Under the pieces are notes generated by a model, which saw nothing but the letters and a program-made list of their open reading frames with translations, made no database searches and was not told where the DNA came from. Positions 1-12,870 of a DNA stretch of 64,000 nt are shown here, one piece after another. Numbering within the stretch: position 1 is the first letter of the stretch; every line of letters begins with the position of its first letter. Source of the stretch: Tetrastigma voinierianum (taxonomy: Eukaryota > Streptophyta > Magnoliopsida > Vitales > Vitaceae); contig JAEQBH010006829.1 in assembly GCA_016808115.1 (NCBI GenBank), positions 62,001 to 126,000 of the forward strand, written 5' to 3'. Both the position numbers and the translations under genes were made by a program.

Positions 1-1849
1 TTCCTTCTTAGATCCTGCATTTTAGATCTTGAGATTTCATAGGTTAATAAAATGAAAATCATTTTTTTATTTGATAGCCTGCTATTATTTGTTCTGTTTG
101 TAGAATGAAGAAGTGCTATGCATATAAAAAAAAATATGGCATTATTAAATTTTCAAAACCTAACTTCTTAGGTTTGAGTTTTTTTGAAAGTTTTTTTTTT
201 GTGCATGATAATCCGTAATTTTGAATATCTTAGATAAATGAATTTTATTTATTTTGGATTATTCTGTTTTCTTGAGCTTTTTTTTTGTGAGAAAACTTCT
301 AGATAAATTAATTTAATTAATTTTGTGATGAGGAGGAATTAAATTATACTTTAATGTATTTATTAAAAAGAAATTATATTTTAATGAGACTTATCCTCTA
401 AAGGATAAATGTTAAGTAGATATATAATTTAATTTATATTACTAGGAATTAAATTATATTTTTTAAATAAGAATTATCCTTTACCGATAATTATTAACAG
501 ATATAATTAATTTATTTATAAAATGATGGATTTAATTAAGACATGTTGTTGTTTTAAGATATTTAAATTATTAAATTATAGTAAAAAACTTACATATTCA
601 AGAAAATTATAAGTGGTATGTTTATAATGCTTATTCTAGAATTAGTTTGACTATAGAAATTTGCTAAATTAGAGAAATTTAGAGATAAAATTTGGTTGAA
701 TTTTAAGAATAAGGCATACGACATAATCTTCTCAAAACACTTAAGCTTTTTAAAATAATTACTGAGAAGGTTTAGCAAGCCTACGAATTCTTCCACCGAA
801 GAGTCTTGGACTATGTTTGGTTCAGCCTAAAGTTGGACAAATACGAGGATCCTAGTTAAGAGACTCCCTTAAGGTTAGTTAATAAATATTTTAGTGGGAG
901 CAATCAGCCTAAAATTGAGGCAATTTACTTAAGAAATATTGAAACTAAGATCGCAGCATACATTTCTTTAACTTCTGAAGAAAATAATAACCATCTAAAA
1001 TAGTCCCATTTATTTTCTCAAGAGGCTAAAGTTTATAGGGTAAGTCAATCACCTAATCAAAGGCTGGATAAGTGACTTTTGGGATTGATTGGATTATATC
1101 TTATTAACTTTGAGAAGCTAATTTGTTTTAAAGGAGGATAGCAAGTTATCATGAAAGTTAATTTTATCCTATAATTATGTGTGTAATTTTTGAGGTATTA
1201 TATGCTATCGGTGAAAATTATGAAAGAGTTTCTAAAAAAACATACAATATTATAAATTAAATTTCATAATTATGAAAATATAAGTTCCAATTCTTTTATG
1301 GTTTGATATAAATTTAAACACACAATATAAATTTTTAAATGACATCAATTAATAAAAAAATAGGGTAATTCTAAAAGTATAAGAATAGGTTTATACTTAA
1401 AGAAATACTAAAATTAATATAATTATTATAAATATGAACAAAAATTAAAAGAGGTATAAAATAGTCAATTTTAATTATAAGTTAATAAATCATTATATTG
1501 AAAACGTTAAAAAAATCTTATGAAACTTTATGATTTCTAATTGGTCGGGAATTCTTTGCTTTAGATTCGGTGTGAATACTACAAGGCGCTCTTGCTTGGT
1601 TTTAAAAATTAGGTTTTGGTTGGTTTTAAAAACCAATATCACATTTTCTAGTATTTACTTGCATACATGTAATTAATTAAACAAGTATTAATGATTAAAG
1701 GAAGAATGATAGACACTAAAATGGTCAAATATTTTGAATAAAAATACGTATAATATTTATATTCATAAAATTTTACAAGAAATTTAATGTGAATTATAAC
1801 TATAAATTAAAGAAATGTATCGATTAAATAACCTAAAGTATATAAGAAT
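1..1849. other. AT-rich intergenic DNA, no gene seen
   Basis: Very AT-rich sequence with many homopolymer runs and stop codons in all frames. I find no protein with family-like motifs, no RNA gene and no clear transposon end. The one longer reading frame here (590-796, minus) is low-complexity and shows no domain. Confidence 0.6.
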
Positions 1850-2510
1850 TCAAAACATGGGTTTAATCCATGTAGAATATATTGATCCAGATAAATTATA
1901 TGCATTGTTTCTCGAAAACTCATCTTCATCTGAATGGTACTTTTTGGTATCAAGCGAATAGAATACCATGTATTTGCCTTGAAACTTTGGAAAGTAGATC
2001 TTATTGCTCATCTCCTCTAAACTTATGCGCTTTCGTCTACGATCCACTATAACTAAGATACAATATCTTATTATCCAAATTCAAATTGACGCTTATCCGA
2101 TTCCAATCCATTTTAAAGGAATGAAGTTTATAAAGACAATATGTCCTTTCTTTACCAATCACAGCTGATAGCTAATAAACTCTCCACTTTCGATTAGGAA
2201 AGATCTACGTATTTTGATTTATGCGGAAAACGGTTCGCAAATTCTAAAAGTAAGTTTCGTGGTCTTTGTGATAAAATTACTTTTCCGCTGACATCTAAGA
2301 TGAAGACTTCGTAATGAAAAATTGGATTGCAATCGGACATACAAAAACGCTTACAACTTCTTGTAAAGTCAATTTCATCCACAATAGTCCAATTGTTTTC
2401 TCCTGGTTTAATTATGTAAATTTGAGCATATATATACATAATTCTTAGTCCAACAACAAAGCAATTTGAATCGATGGGGGGAGAAGAGAAAATAAATTTA
2501 GTGGTTGGTA
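1850..2510 (-). pseudogene. DUF295 (KIB1-4 beta-propeller, F-box associated) pseudogene
   Basis: On the minus strand two reading pieces (2439-2194, then 2047-1850) belong to one protein broken by frameshifts and stops. The first has the DUF295-like stretch IIKPGENNWTIVDEID and then EVFILDVSGKV. The bridging frame at about 2130-2050 reads WNRISVNLNLDNKILYLSYSG, resembling the 'W..I..LG...LFLG.S' part of the family. The last piece has NKIYFPKF, VFYSLDTKKYHS and the usual C-terminal ending STWIKP. Order and spacing fit the C-terminal half of DUF295 proteins, which are often joined to an N-terminal F-box and act as substrate adaptors of SCF ubiquitin ligases. No F-box is recognisable upstream. 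I infer a dead, 5'-truncated copy. The family call rests on motif memory, not a search. Confidence 0.55.
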
Positions 2511-3648
2511 AAGTTCATGATAACTCGTGAAGCACCTCACTTTTGTAAAAAATATTAAAGAAATGATAGTTGGTTTAGATACTAATGATGATCCCACAAG
2601 AGCCAACTAAAATTTGAGCATAAGATGTTACCAATGAAGTCGCTCTCTATAGGGCATGATAGCAAGGTATATGGATCAAATAGATAATATTGGATCTTTT
2701 GAACGAGAAGAAAAGTGGAGATTCATGCTGTTTTATGAAAAGTAACAACAAAACGCCATGATTTACATGGTAATGAAAAAGTAATATGATCTTTGATATG
2801 ATGCGATAATACTACTCTACAAGTTCTAATGGAAGATCTGACCAAGAGATTAGCCACTTTTCTTTCATCATATGTAATTATTTTCTCATTGACTTCCGTC
2901 GTTATTGTATATTTCTAAGAAAAAGTATATGAATGCAATAAATATCGTAATGAAAGATTATTAGTCAAGAAGTTAGAAGTTGTTTATTCTTTAAACTCTT
3001 TAATTTTAAGGTTACTTTAAAACTAAGAATCCATAAAATCAAAAAAAAAAGATAATAAGAAAATAGAAGAACAATCAAACAACAAGCAAATTTGGGATGA
3101 CTTCGTTAAATCTAGTTTGATTCTTTGTGATCAAGTCTGCAAGTTATGTGAAATCTTAAAAAAAAATCAAAGAGAAAAATAAAATTTAGGTTTCTTATTA
3201 TGAACACTATTAAAAATATACACAATATAAAATATAATTCAAATATACTTAATGAGAGAAATAAAAAGGGGGGAAATCAAGTTACTTAAATAATTTCTAA
3301 TAGGGTTGAAGTTATTTAGGTTTAATTTCATCCTCTTGTAAGAAAAGTCAATAAATTTCCACACGAATTATAAAGGCTTGTCATAAGTCAGAAAAATGAA
3401 ATAACAAATAAAACAAATCATTTCTAACAACAAATCTCCATCTCTTAAGAATAACAATTTCCAAATAGAAGTTAAAGGTATATTTTATAGAAAACATAAG
3501 TAGAAATAAAGAAAGTATTGATGCAAGTAAATAGAAGTAAAAAAAAAAAGAAATAGAAACTTTTCCTATTCCTCATACATTGGGTAAAAACTTCTCTTTA
3601 TTTCATCATGCTTTTATTATTTAGTTAATGAGATTTAAATTTAGGCCA
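2511..3648. other. AT-rich intergenic DNA, no gene seen
   Basis: Nothing recognisable. The upstream part of the DUF295 relic may extend to about 2.8 kb on the minus strand, but reading frames there are too broken to support it. Confidence 0.5.
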
Positions 3649-3653
3649 TTAAA

Positions 3654-5947
3654 TTAAGGTAATAAAACAGACGCCTAAAACCCGGGTCCATTGACTACTC
3701 ACAACCTGCTGAATACTATGGTGGAATGTCGATAACTCAACATTTTTCAATAAAATCTGGGCATAGTCTCCTTGTAATCAGAGCTCACCCAAATACAAAC
3801 CCTATAACCTGTCTAAACAAATTCAATATAACAAATATAACAAAACGACCACTTTGGGTTCATAAACCAAAGTAAAATATCCAACCATCCAACCATAGTT
3901 CAAGAGTTCAAGTTTTTCTATACAACATATATTAAAATTAAAACAATTAATACATGTACACCCATAACCCAAAGTCACAATCCAAGTTTTCTAAACCTCT
4001 GTCACTAGACTAGCCGGGCCCCCGCACGCCCCCTCGCACTGCAAAAATAATATCCCCGACAGGCGAAGTTAATGCTCGCAGTGGAATCGCCCCAAGTGGT
4101 TACCTCCCACCAAGTGCGCAATGTTCCAAATAAACAATACATTCAAGCAACCATGATCCTACTCGAATAGTCTATTAACCCACCATCTCTTGCATCCTCG
4201 GAAGTCCTCACCGACTCTCACACTCGCTAAGTCATGTATGAGAAAACGCTCTTTCTAAACAATTCTTTGTTGTTGTTTTAAAACTATACTACCGGCGGTC
4301 GCGAAAATATGAGATTCATCCTCCGGTATGGTAATGTGCTGAGAACCTCAAATGTACCATGGTCCCTTACATCCAAAATGATCTGCTAACTCGCCTCCCC
4401 AACCACATTCTCCGGAACCATCATGTGAAATCCCTTCAAAACATTTTCGTTTTCTTTCAATTTTTCATGTCATGCACTCACCCTATTTTCAGGCTACCCC
4501 GCATACGAGACGACATGTCATTTCAACCATTTTCAACTAATATATCAATATGCATATATTATCCAATTTAGAATCACAACATGTAACTACTACTATCAAC
4601 CACCCCAAATTTGCTCACTTGAGCTAATCACTATCTCATTTCCAATGGTTTCACACCTACAATTATATTCCATATAATTGGTGATGATCGTTAACACATC
4701 GTTTCTATTCATTAACATATTAAAATCATCTAATGACCTACAAACACAATTATACTTATAATTATGTCATTATATTAACATATTAAATTCATTATTAACT
4801 ATCTATTTCCACACAACTCAAGCCATTTATTTCAACAAATCAGTTATACAACATACTACGATTTTTGTCCAATTCATACAACCCGGGACTGATTTTAATA
4901 GTCCCGAAACCCAGCAGTGGGCTGTCCATGGGCAGCCCACCAAGCTCCAACTCGTTCACTTTTTGAAACCGAATTCCATACCCATTTACGCCTTCCTATC
5001 ACTAAAATGAATTTAATGCATAAATTCCAACATAATAGCCCACATCAGTTTCTAGAGGTTCACGGCTGTCCAAAAAGTCTAAAAAAAATTCCACAATTCG
5101 GTCTCATGTTTTGGGACATATCATACGGCCCATTCCCGGCCTTTTTCATATCAATACATGATTTAAAGCATAATATTTTGAAATTAAAAACTAAACAGTT
5201 ATGGACAACACGGGCTGCCCCATTTTTGTTTCAAAATTACTAATCTGTCCCAAGTTTCGAACCGATCAAACTGGCCATTCAAGGCCCTGCTTCAACCGAA
5301 ACATCGAAAAACACTTAAATAAAGTGTAAACCCCAAGTAGGAGAAACTCCTACCTCAAGAAGCTTGTCAAAACTCATCCGCATTCACGCTGCAACCCGAT
5401 CCGCGTGGAGCAAATTTTCCTTCGTCTAAGATCGTTTGACTATCGATCGCCTTATTTTGAGAAGCTTCTCTAAAGAAAAACTCAAAGAAATGGCCACTGC
5501 AGGAAATCTGGGTTCAAATCACGCTTTTTTTTTGGTCTTTAATACAGAGATACACTATTTACAAATTTGTCTCATTCCACTTATTAACTTTCCAAAATAT
5601 TTGATCTTCTTTTCCGCTTTGATATTCAAAGACTATCTCTGGCCGGTCCATTTTCATCATTTCTACTCATGCTACTTATAGCACGATTATTGTTATATGT
5701 GACTTTCTGGTCACATCAAATTCGCTTATCAAGACCAATGCTAATGCTTAGGTGTCAGGAATTGAACGTTCCTTTAATTCACTGGTTTTGATGCTGCTAT
5801 GAATTTCATAGATCATCTCCAATCTGTGAAATCCGCTTTCACATCCGAGATCTGCAGACAAATTACGATTTTTTAAACCTGGAATTAACAATTTTGTAAT
5901 CAAAATTACTATTTTACCTTTTTTCCATAAATCGACTTTAAGGCCCA
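3654..5947 (-). mobile_element. Solo LTR, Ty3/gypsy chromovirus family, flanked by ttaaa repeats
   Basis: This 2.29-kb block aligns along its length, in inverted orientation, with the LTRs of the three gypsy elements further right. Shared landmarks are 'caatgttccaaataaac' near 4120, the 'gtcctcacc...ctctcacactcgc' stretch near 4205, 'cgaaacatcgaaaaa' near 5300, and the end that reads on the minus strand as a GGAAAAAAGGTAAAAT-type LTR start. The right boundary is CA at 5946-5947. It is flanked by ttaaa at 3649-3653 and 5948-5952, a plausible 5-bp target duplication. The left terminus reads TT instead of the expected TG. No internal region or second LTR adjoins it, so I infer a solo LTR made by LTR-LTR recombination. 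Short frames inside it are chance. Confidence 0.65.
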
Positions 5948-5952
5948 TTAAA

Positions 5953-8440
5953 TAGTTTTAAGGTACAAACTCTTCTAATAAGATCCTCTTTATGTTTTAT
6001 ATATTAAAATGATGAGTCCATTTGAACGCTACAACGAACAATTGAAGCATTAAATTATAATGGTGTATTTAAATAATAGTATTTTAAGGAATCTTCTTCC
6101 ACATCATCTATAAGATTAAAGATAATAATATAATTTGCCAGTTTACTATCATTCTAATTTATCGACTTTGGCTAATGAGACGGACTCATTATCAATACTT
6201 TATGCTGATTACTGGCGGCTCCCTCTTTATAGCCTTTAAATCCAATGGTCTCAAGTTCGAGTCTTATAAATGAACTCACAGTTATATAATAAAAGTTTTT
6301 AATGTCCGCTGAAGACAATTTTATGATTCACAAAAAAATCTGAGACATGACTTTAGTACTAAAGAGTTGAGTAAGGCATAAGAAATAAATCCATATTCGA
6401 AGCTCTCTGCATAAATAGAGTCTCCATAATAAAAATTAATAGATGTCAACCAAAAAGAAAAAAAAAGTCAAGCTTGATGGGAAAGGTAACCTTGAGTATA
6501 AGGGATGAAATTAACTGAAACTCAAAAGAAAACCAAATAAAGAATAAAACAATATTTTCATTTTAAATTTTAAATTGTATTTACTGTAATTTTATTGTAA
6601 CTTCTCTTTTGAATGTATTATTTGATATGTACATTGAGTTTTTATACCCATCATCAAAGAGTTACTGGGAGTAAATCCATTATTTATTTTATCAATTTAA
6701 TTTTTATTCTCTAATTTTAATATTTATATTCTACATAACCATTTTTTTTCAATATTGTAATTATTTTTTTTTACTTCTTGTACACAATTTTGAAAAAAAA
6801 AATTTTGTTCCAATTTTTGAAAACCATTTTATATTCTCAAAAACAAGAATAACAAGAAAAATAAAAAGAACACTGTTTTTTTTCCTATGAAAAACATAAA
6901 ATACTAAATTTACTAAATAAAAATTTTCAAAACATTATTTAGTGTTTTGTTTTTATTTTTAATTATTTCTCAAGAACGCTTTTAAAAATAATAATCAAAC
7001 ATACTTCAAATAATCAAGAATCACCTTTATCGGATGTAATCTTACTTGTTTGAGTTTTATATCTGTGCTCACCTGTCCTGATGAGATTTCTCGTGAGGAA
7101 TTACAAATTAATGTATCTTATTTATTAGTGATCAGAGTTTCATGCCACTTAAGTAAAAATAATAAATTTAAATTCACAAAATATTTAATTGCAAATAAAT
7201 ATAACTCTTAAAGATAAACTAATTTCAAACGTCAACAACAACTTTTGGAATTGCAAATAAAGTAAAAATCAAATTAGGAAATAAAAAATATTTTCCTCCT
7301 ATTTTTTTGCCTTAGCCATTTCAAAAGTTTACCAACTTCAAAACTTACCTCTCCATATCCTAACAAATTTTCTCAAAAAAATAAAAATAAATAAAAAAAT
7401 GAAACGATAAAAATACCTGGTAAGAAATTATTAATAAAATACTTAAATTATTATTCAATGAATTTTTAATTTGCAAATTTCCTTAAATGATGCTTTTTAA
7501 CGCATGAAATTACAGAGGTGAAATTAATAAAATTCAAAAAATTAAATCAAGAATCATGAGTATTATTATATTTGCACTGTATTTAGTATTAACTCTAATT
7601 CTATTGAAAATCAAAACCTCAGGAGCAAGTTAAAAATAAACATATAAATAAAATGAATAAATAAATTAAATAAAATAACATAACATAAAGTAAACTAAAC
7701 AAATAATTTACAATCATTAATTAAATTGAAAATAGTGAAAATTTTAGAAGGAATGTTTTAATCTATTGACGAAACAATTACAAATAAGGCATAAATACAT
7801 AAAATACATGTTAGTAAACTTATAGAAAATAATTATGTTTAAAATATGATATTATCTAGATATTTTTATAATAAACTATAAGTACTATATTAATGTCCTA
7901 GTTACTACTAGAATAGATAGACTAAGATAATACCTATAACTTATTAAGATAGTATCTAAGTTAATATCTTACAATTTTTTATTAATAAAACCATAGTTGA
8001 TGTAGTTCGAAGAATAATAAAAATAAAAAAAAAAGCGAACAAATAAATAGAATGAAGTTATCGAGTTTTTCAATAATATTGTCATAAAATAACATAGCGC
8101 TGTTATTTATAAAAGACCAACAAAATTCTAACGGATAAATCAAAAAATCATAATGGTTAAATCCAAAAATCGATAAATTCGGGAAATCTACAATGTATAA
8201 ATTCAAAATCCTAACATATAAATCCAAAAAGCATTTCAACGGATAAATCCAAAATACAATTAAATAAATAACTATTGCAGAGAAAATCTATCAATGGGAC
8301 TCACTTTTATCTCGCTCAAACCTAGAGATACACTTACCATGTCCCATCATTATGATATCAGAATATAACTTGGATCGGATATCAAGTTATTATTCTTGTT
8401 TTGCATCAATAACATTTTTACATATGTTTTTTATAATTAT
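5953..8440. other. AT-rich intergenic DNA, no gene seen
   Basis: Long AT-rich tract. A stretch near 6235-6275 has a 'caagttcgagtctta' string resembling a pol III B box, but no A box or A tail accompanies it, so I do not call a SINE. No coding frame is convincing. Confidence 0.5.
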
Positions 8441-8819
8441 TCCTAAATTAATGGAGTCAAAAGAAAAAATTTCTCATTTTTAAATAGTTGGGAATTCGGA
8501 TGGTGGTTTGGTGGAATGTTGTAAACTCTGTAGCTTTCGCCGGTGGGTTTCCGGTTCACACCTCGAACGCCCTTTCTGGTTGCAGTCGTAGCCCGGAGTA
8601 ATGTAGCCCTTGACAGCTTCCTCGCTTGGTTGGTTCCTTTTTTTTTCCTATTAAGGACCGAAATACCCATATTATATTTATCAATTTACACAAATGACCT
8701 TTCAATATGGCAAATCACTGATTCAAACCGCTCCTACTGTTTTTGGTCGCTATCTACGAGTCTGCTTTTACCCTAATTGTCTTAAATCTGAATTACCGAA
8801 AACACCCTCCCTAAACGGA

Positions 8820-9360
8820 TTAGGTATATAATCCGTCGTCCTCTTTCTTTACCATATTGGGTGGAATTTTTTAGAGGGGTTGCTTAGTTCTTTCTTTAGA
8901 TTCGCTCGTCGATCGGTATTGGTATACTTGTTCACAAAGTTGCAAGGATCTTTAATGTTGTTCAAAATTCTCCTTCATCCATTTCTATGTATGTTAATTT
9001 TTAGAAATCTATCACCCATTTAATTTTTTTTTTTTAAAGAAATCTTTTGACATTTGTATATGATCAGTTCCATTCCAGGACGAAGAAGGAAGAAATTAAC
9101 AAACGGTATAACTTGAAAACTTGCATATGAGAATTCATTGCCATGTTTTTTCTTTGTTTCTTTCAGAAAGAATCATCCACCATAACTCAGAAGTTAAAAA
9201 GCACAAGAGATGAGTTTACAAAAGGCTATTATAGATGTCAGGGCTTGAGATATTAAGAGTTTTATGAGATATTTTCTCGGTGTTGTGGATATTCTATGAT
9301 TTTGTAATTTTTCCTAGTCGTCGGAATACATTGATACTCCAATATTGTATATAGGAATGA
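8820..9360 (+). other. Possible small spliced transcription unit or gene remnant
   Basis: A TATA-like gtatataat at 8824-8832 precedes a pyrimidine-rich segment. Further on, a polypyrimidine tract and 'ttccattccag' end at about 9078. An exon-like 28-30 bases follows, then gtataact (donor-like), a T-rich stretch with 'tttctttcag' ending near 9165, and another exon-like stretch. Joined across this apparent intron, one frame has a very basic ending (VKKHKR then stop). The signals have the right order and spacing for plant introns, but no homologous protein is recognised and no long frame supports it. It could equally be chance or the 3' end of a decayed gene. Confidence 0.2.
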
Positions 9361-9486
9361 TTGGCCAAAACATGTTAAAACCTCTCGTGTATTTTTTTTA
9401 TAAAAAAAAAGCTTTCGATTTTTTTATCTTTGTGTTCTTAACTATATTCTCTCATCAAAGTCAATGACATCTATAACAATTAGAAT

Positions 9487-9503
9487 AATAATAATAATAA
9501 TAA
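9487..9503. repeat. (AAT)n microsatellite
   Basis: A short run of about six aat units in AT-rich DNA. Confidence 0.8.
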
Positions 9504-10165
9504 TCATAACAAATTTTACCATTGCCTCCTTCCCTCAATTGAGTGCATCATAGGGGGTTGAGCTATAATATGGGTTGGCCCGATTTTTTAGAGGGTTGAA
9601 ATCTCAGAAAATTTATTACCAATAAACTGTGGCCAACCTAACTGAATCTGCTTTGACATGTGAACCATGTGGGTTTAGTCCGGGTTAGCTCGATTTGTCC
9701 GATTGACCTGAAATCATTATTTAATCTTTTAAGCAACTAGCTAGTACTAAGATTATTTATGTAATTGATATTTGGCTCTTAATATGGAGTCAAATCTTTG
9801 TTTTAATTATTTAACTTTTAATTTTTAAATGTTGAGAGTTAGAAAATTTTTGTTAATATGGAATTTTGGATATGGTACTGATGTTTTTTAGAAAGCTGCA
9901 CATTTAGTTTGAACAAGTATTTGGTAATTGAATAAAATCCAAGAAAAGAAGATTTATCATAACCCTAGGGCTTGATAATAAGTCCCAATTTTCTGTCAAT
10001 TACTGTGAGAACGGGAGGAGAGAAAGAGAGGAAGGTGATGCATCCAACTGCCAGTTGTCATCTTCCAATGGAGCGATCTGAGTTGTACGAGGAGTAATGT
10101 ATATGTATTATATAGCATGTAAAGATGGGATAATATCCAAACAACATTTATTACCAAGCTAAAAA

Positions 10166-10345
10166 AAAGGCTTTTAAGGAAACATCTTTCTTCTCTAATT
10201 TGACTTGGAAAAACTCATTATTAAAGTAAAAAATACCATTTGAATTGATAGAAAATGGGGAAAAAGTCTTTAAGGAAACATCTTTCTTCTTGAATTTGAC
10301 TTGAAAACTCATAATTAACGTAAAAAAATACCATTTGAATTCTTG
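10166..10345. repeat. Tandem duplication, about 100-bp unit, two copies
   Basis: The stretch 'aaggaaacatctttcttct' followed by 'aatttgactt' and 'taccatttgaatt' occurs at 10177-10237 and again at 10276-10342 with small differences. This is a direct tandem duplication with no coding content. Confidence 0.8.
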
Positions 10346-10408
10346 ATTGATTGATAGGTTGACTGATATTTTTCTTTTAGTGAGTTGAAAAATATCCCTC
10401 TTATCTCA

Positions 10409-10672
10409 ATGGTTTTTGTGCTTCTTCTGCTCTGTGCCTCACCATTACACATTTCTCCGTTAACCTACCTACCATTCTTTTAGGTATATAACCTCCACCG
10501 GTCTCCATACTGGATCGCCTGCGGGAATTTGAACTGCAGAGGCTTTGGTTCCAAGAAACAAAGAATATCAAGGATGGTCCGGCTTCGATCCAACGCGGAG
10601 CCCCGGAGCGTTGTACCCCAACGAGGTTACTACTACTATATAACCACTCTTTTTCCGAGTTTTGTCCCAAAA
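10409..10672 (+). pseudogene. Interrupted small reading frame with a hydrophobic start; unidentified
   Basis: From ATG 10409 the frame gives a 24-residue signal-like segment beginning MVFVLLLLCASP, then a TAG stop. The same frame then stays open for a further 60-odd codons, with two cysteines (CGNLNC) and a basic region (GSKKQRISRMVRLRS), to a TAA near 10670. An in-frame continuation after a single stop, in a locally less AT-rich patch, is why it is recorded. It might be a decayed secreted-peptide gene, an exon pair with an intron at the stop ('ttttag' precedes it), or chance. I recognise no family. Confidence 0.18.
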
Positions 10673-11164
10673 TAATACATTTTTCTGAAAATAATGCTTA
10701 AACTAGTGCTTAAAACCGTAGTTGGCATGATCTTAGGAAACCGGTGGCTGCATAGCTCGGCCTGCTTAACTGGGCACTCATAAGGTGGGGTGGATAAGGG
10801 ATGCCACAACCGGCCGTCTCTCACGAGTTGGTGCACTGCCCGTGTGACAAAACTTATCATATCCAGCCAACCGATTTTGGGAGCAAATATTTTAAGTGAT
10901 CATGAGAGATCGATACTATCCTTTTTGGATTTTCAAGATGATCTCCAATAATGGAATCTCAGATCTGCGCACACTCGCCTGATGTAGGCTGCTTGATCGA
11001 ACCGCAACCAATCTATAGTTTAATCTTTTTACATCTTCACAATTTAGCTTTGATTAATCATTAATATATATCCTAGTAGAACACTGGTAAACCTGATTTT
11101 CCTTTCAACTTCAATCTTAAAACCAGAGTCGATAACTAAGGCGAACTTAAAAAAATTTAAAACC

Positions 11165-11420
11165 GTAGTCATTAACTGTTTGTGGATGCAAAAATACTCA
11201 GATAGTTGCAGACTTCGCTCTACTCCTTTGGAGGAGGACTGAGAAATGTGTTGGAGACCACTTGTTCTCATGGAGTCAACGATTGCGTTGACTATGTTGT
11301 TGCAGAAATTTGATGTTGAGCTGAAAGGAGGTCCAGAATCTGTGGAGCTGATTACTGGGGGCTACTATCCATGTACTCAAGAATGGCCTTGTGTAGAGTT
11401 ATGAAGACATCTGACTTCAT
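11165..11420 (+). pseudogene. Cytochrome P450 C-terminal relic, CYP97B-like
   Basis: The plus strand encodes, with frameshifts, the C-terminal exon region of a P450. First comes NTQIVADFALL at about 11190-11225, then the haem-binding loop PFGGGLR / KCVGD (about 11225-11260, split by a one-base shift). After another shift comes MESTIALTMLLQKFDVELK, with GGPESVELITG (11270-11360), and then, one base out of frame, ATIHVLKNGL. The cysteine of the KCVGD motif is the haem ligand in this family. The order ADFA - PFGGG.R.CVGD - LLQKFDVEL - TGATIH...NGL is typical of CYP97 carotenoid hydroxylases, and of CYP97B in particular. Upstream exons (I-helix, K-helix) are not recognisable, so this is a fragment and cannot make enzyme. 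Confidence 0.6.
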
Positions 11421-12600
11421 TAGAACACAAGATTTTTTTTTTTTTTTTTTTGACAACAAACCCCAGAGGGTTTTGGGTAAAATAATTGAATGGTGTATGA
11501 TGTTGTTGCTTATAAGTCAAGTTTTTTATAACATGAATTTGACTTGTTTAATTATAATATTAATTAATATTTGACCTCGATGAATTCATTTAATATGTTA
11601 TTTATGTTAAATATTGATGAATTGATTATAATTTATTATTTTAAATTATCAAATTAATAAACTGGGTTATTTTAAATCTGCAGTATCTGATAAGGTCAAT
11701 CTATACTTACAGTGTCTTTAAAATAATTAATTCTAATCAAAACTGAAATATCAAATAGCTTTCTGCAAGAAATAAAAAATGTCTGCTACAATTTGACAAC
11801 AATGAGAAAGCATAGGAAAATTGTCTCTTACTGTCTACTATATATCCGGTCTATATTTTAATGTTATATTTGGCAATTTCATCTAAACCCGATGAGAATG
11901 AAAAGGGTATGAAGGAACATTTTAGATCCATTAAATATCTGCAGAATCAGGTTTGAGATTTTCGGCCTAAGATGGAACAGTCTAAGTATATCCTACTAGT
12001 CCTCAATTCAATACTGACAATATATATTGTCATATAAATATAATTAATATTTATTTATATTAAAATCCCTAAAGTTAAAAAAATGGATTTTAACCTTTCT
12101 TTTGGAAGCTTTTTTTTTTCTTTAATTGATTATAATAATTTTTATTACTATTATACAACAAATTATTTTTAATATTCAAATTTTTTTAAAACAATTCATT
12201 TCACAAATTGGAATAAGGTATTTGGATAGGGTATGGATACCCAATTCTCCGATGGATATGAGGATAAAGATAAAAAATCTAAATCCAACGGCGATGGGGA
12301 TGAAAATAGAAATAATAAATGGAAATTGAGATAGAGAATCTAAATCCGACCAAAATTCGATCCATTGCCATCCTTATTCTCATCTCTATCTCTATATATC
12401 CAAGATATCGTTTAAATTTATATTAGATTTCTTTGACATCGTGGGATTCCAAAAGACAAATGATTGCTTGAGAATTACCCCTGTTTATGTGATCAGTTCA
12501 TTAATGATTTTTTTCTCTCAGTTAAAATTTCCTCTTATGAGGTTGGATTTAAGAAATCATCTCTTAATCACTACAATTTTTTTCTACCCATGACCAAGAA
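11421..12600. other. AT-rich intergenic DNA, no gene seen
   Basis: AT-rich sequence with a poly(T) run near 11432-11450. No recognisable gene or element. Confidence 0.5.
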
Positions 12601-12689
12601 CTCAGTTCCAAACCTTATAGCAGCAATTCTCAACCCTAAAAACAAAAATCAGGCATTTCAAAGAAACACGAGTAATTGGAGATATTGAA

Positions 12690-12870
12690 TACTTCGTAGA
12701 ATGTTGGTATTGTCTTTTCATCGTTGTAGACAGAGGAGTCTTAGTGTGGCCGGCAGCTGTAAGTGACACCAGCTTAATCACATTATCAGCTCCATAATCG
12801 CTCTCTCTAATCCACCCCATGCTGTTCAGCACCGTCCTGCACACCTCAAAGGCCTCAGTACGCTTATTAT
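12690..12870 (-). pseudogene. Unidentified coding-like exon fragment
   Basis: On the minus strand an open frame reads DNKRTEAFEVCRTVLNSMGW, then IRESDYGADNVIKLVSL and TAAGHTKTPLS, with protein-like composition quite unlike the surrounding low-complexity DNA. It runs from the edge of the inverted-repeat element at 12871 and continues open to about 12602. I do not recognise the family. It may be a captured or broken exon of a neighbouring gene; the exon-like stretch inside the repeat (13175-13220) and the one at 13.8-14.0 kb are on the same strand and could be other pieces of the same lost gene, but that is inference. Confidence 0.35.

Noticed and set aside
6235..6275. Possible SINE or tRNA (B-box-like string)
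   Set aside because: No A box, no tRNA fold and no A tail nearby.
8443..8776. Overlapping open frames on both strands in a GC-richer patch
   Set aside because: Mutual shadows with no recognised domain; neither shows a plausible full gene structure.
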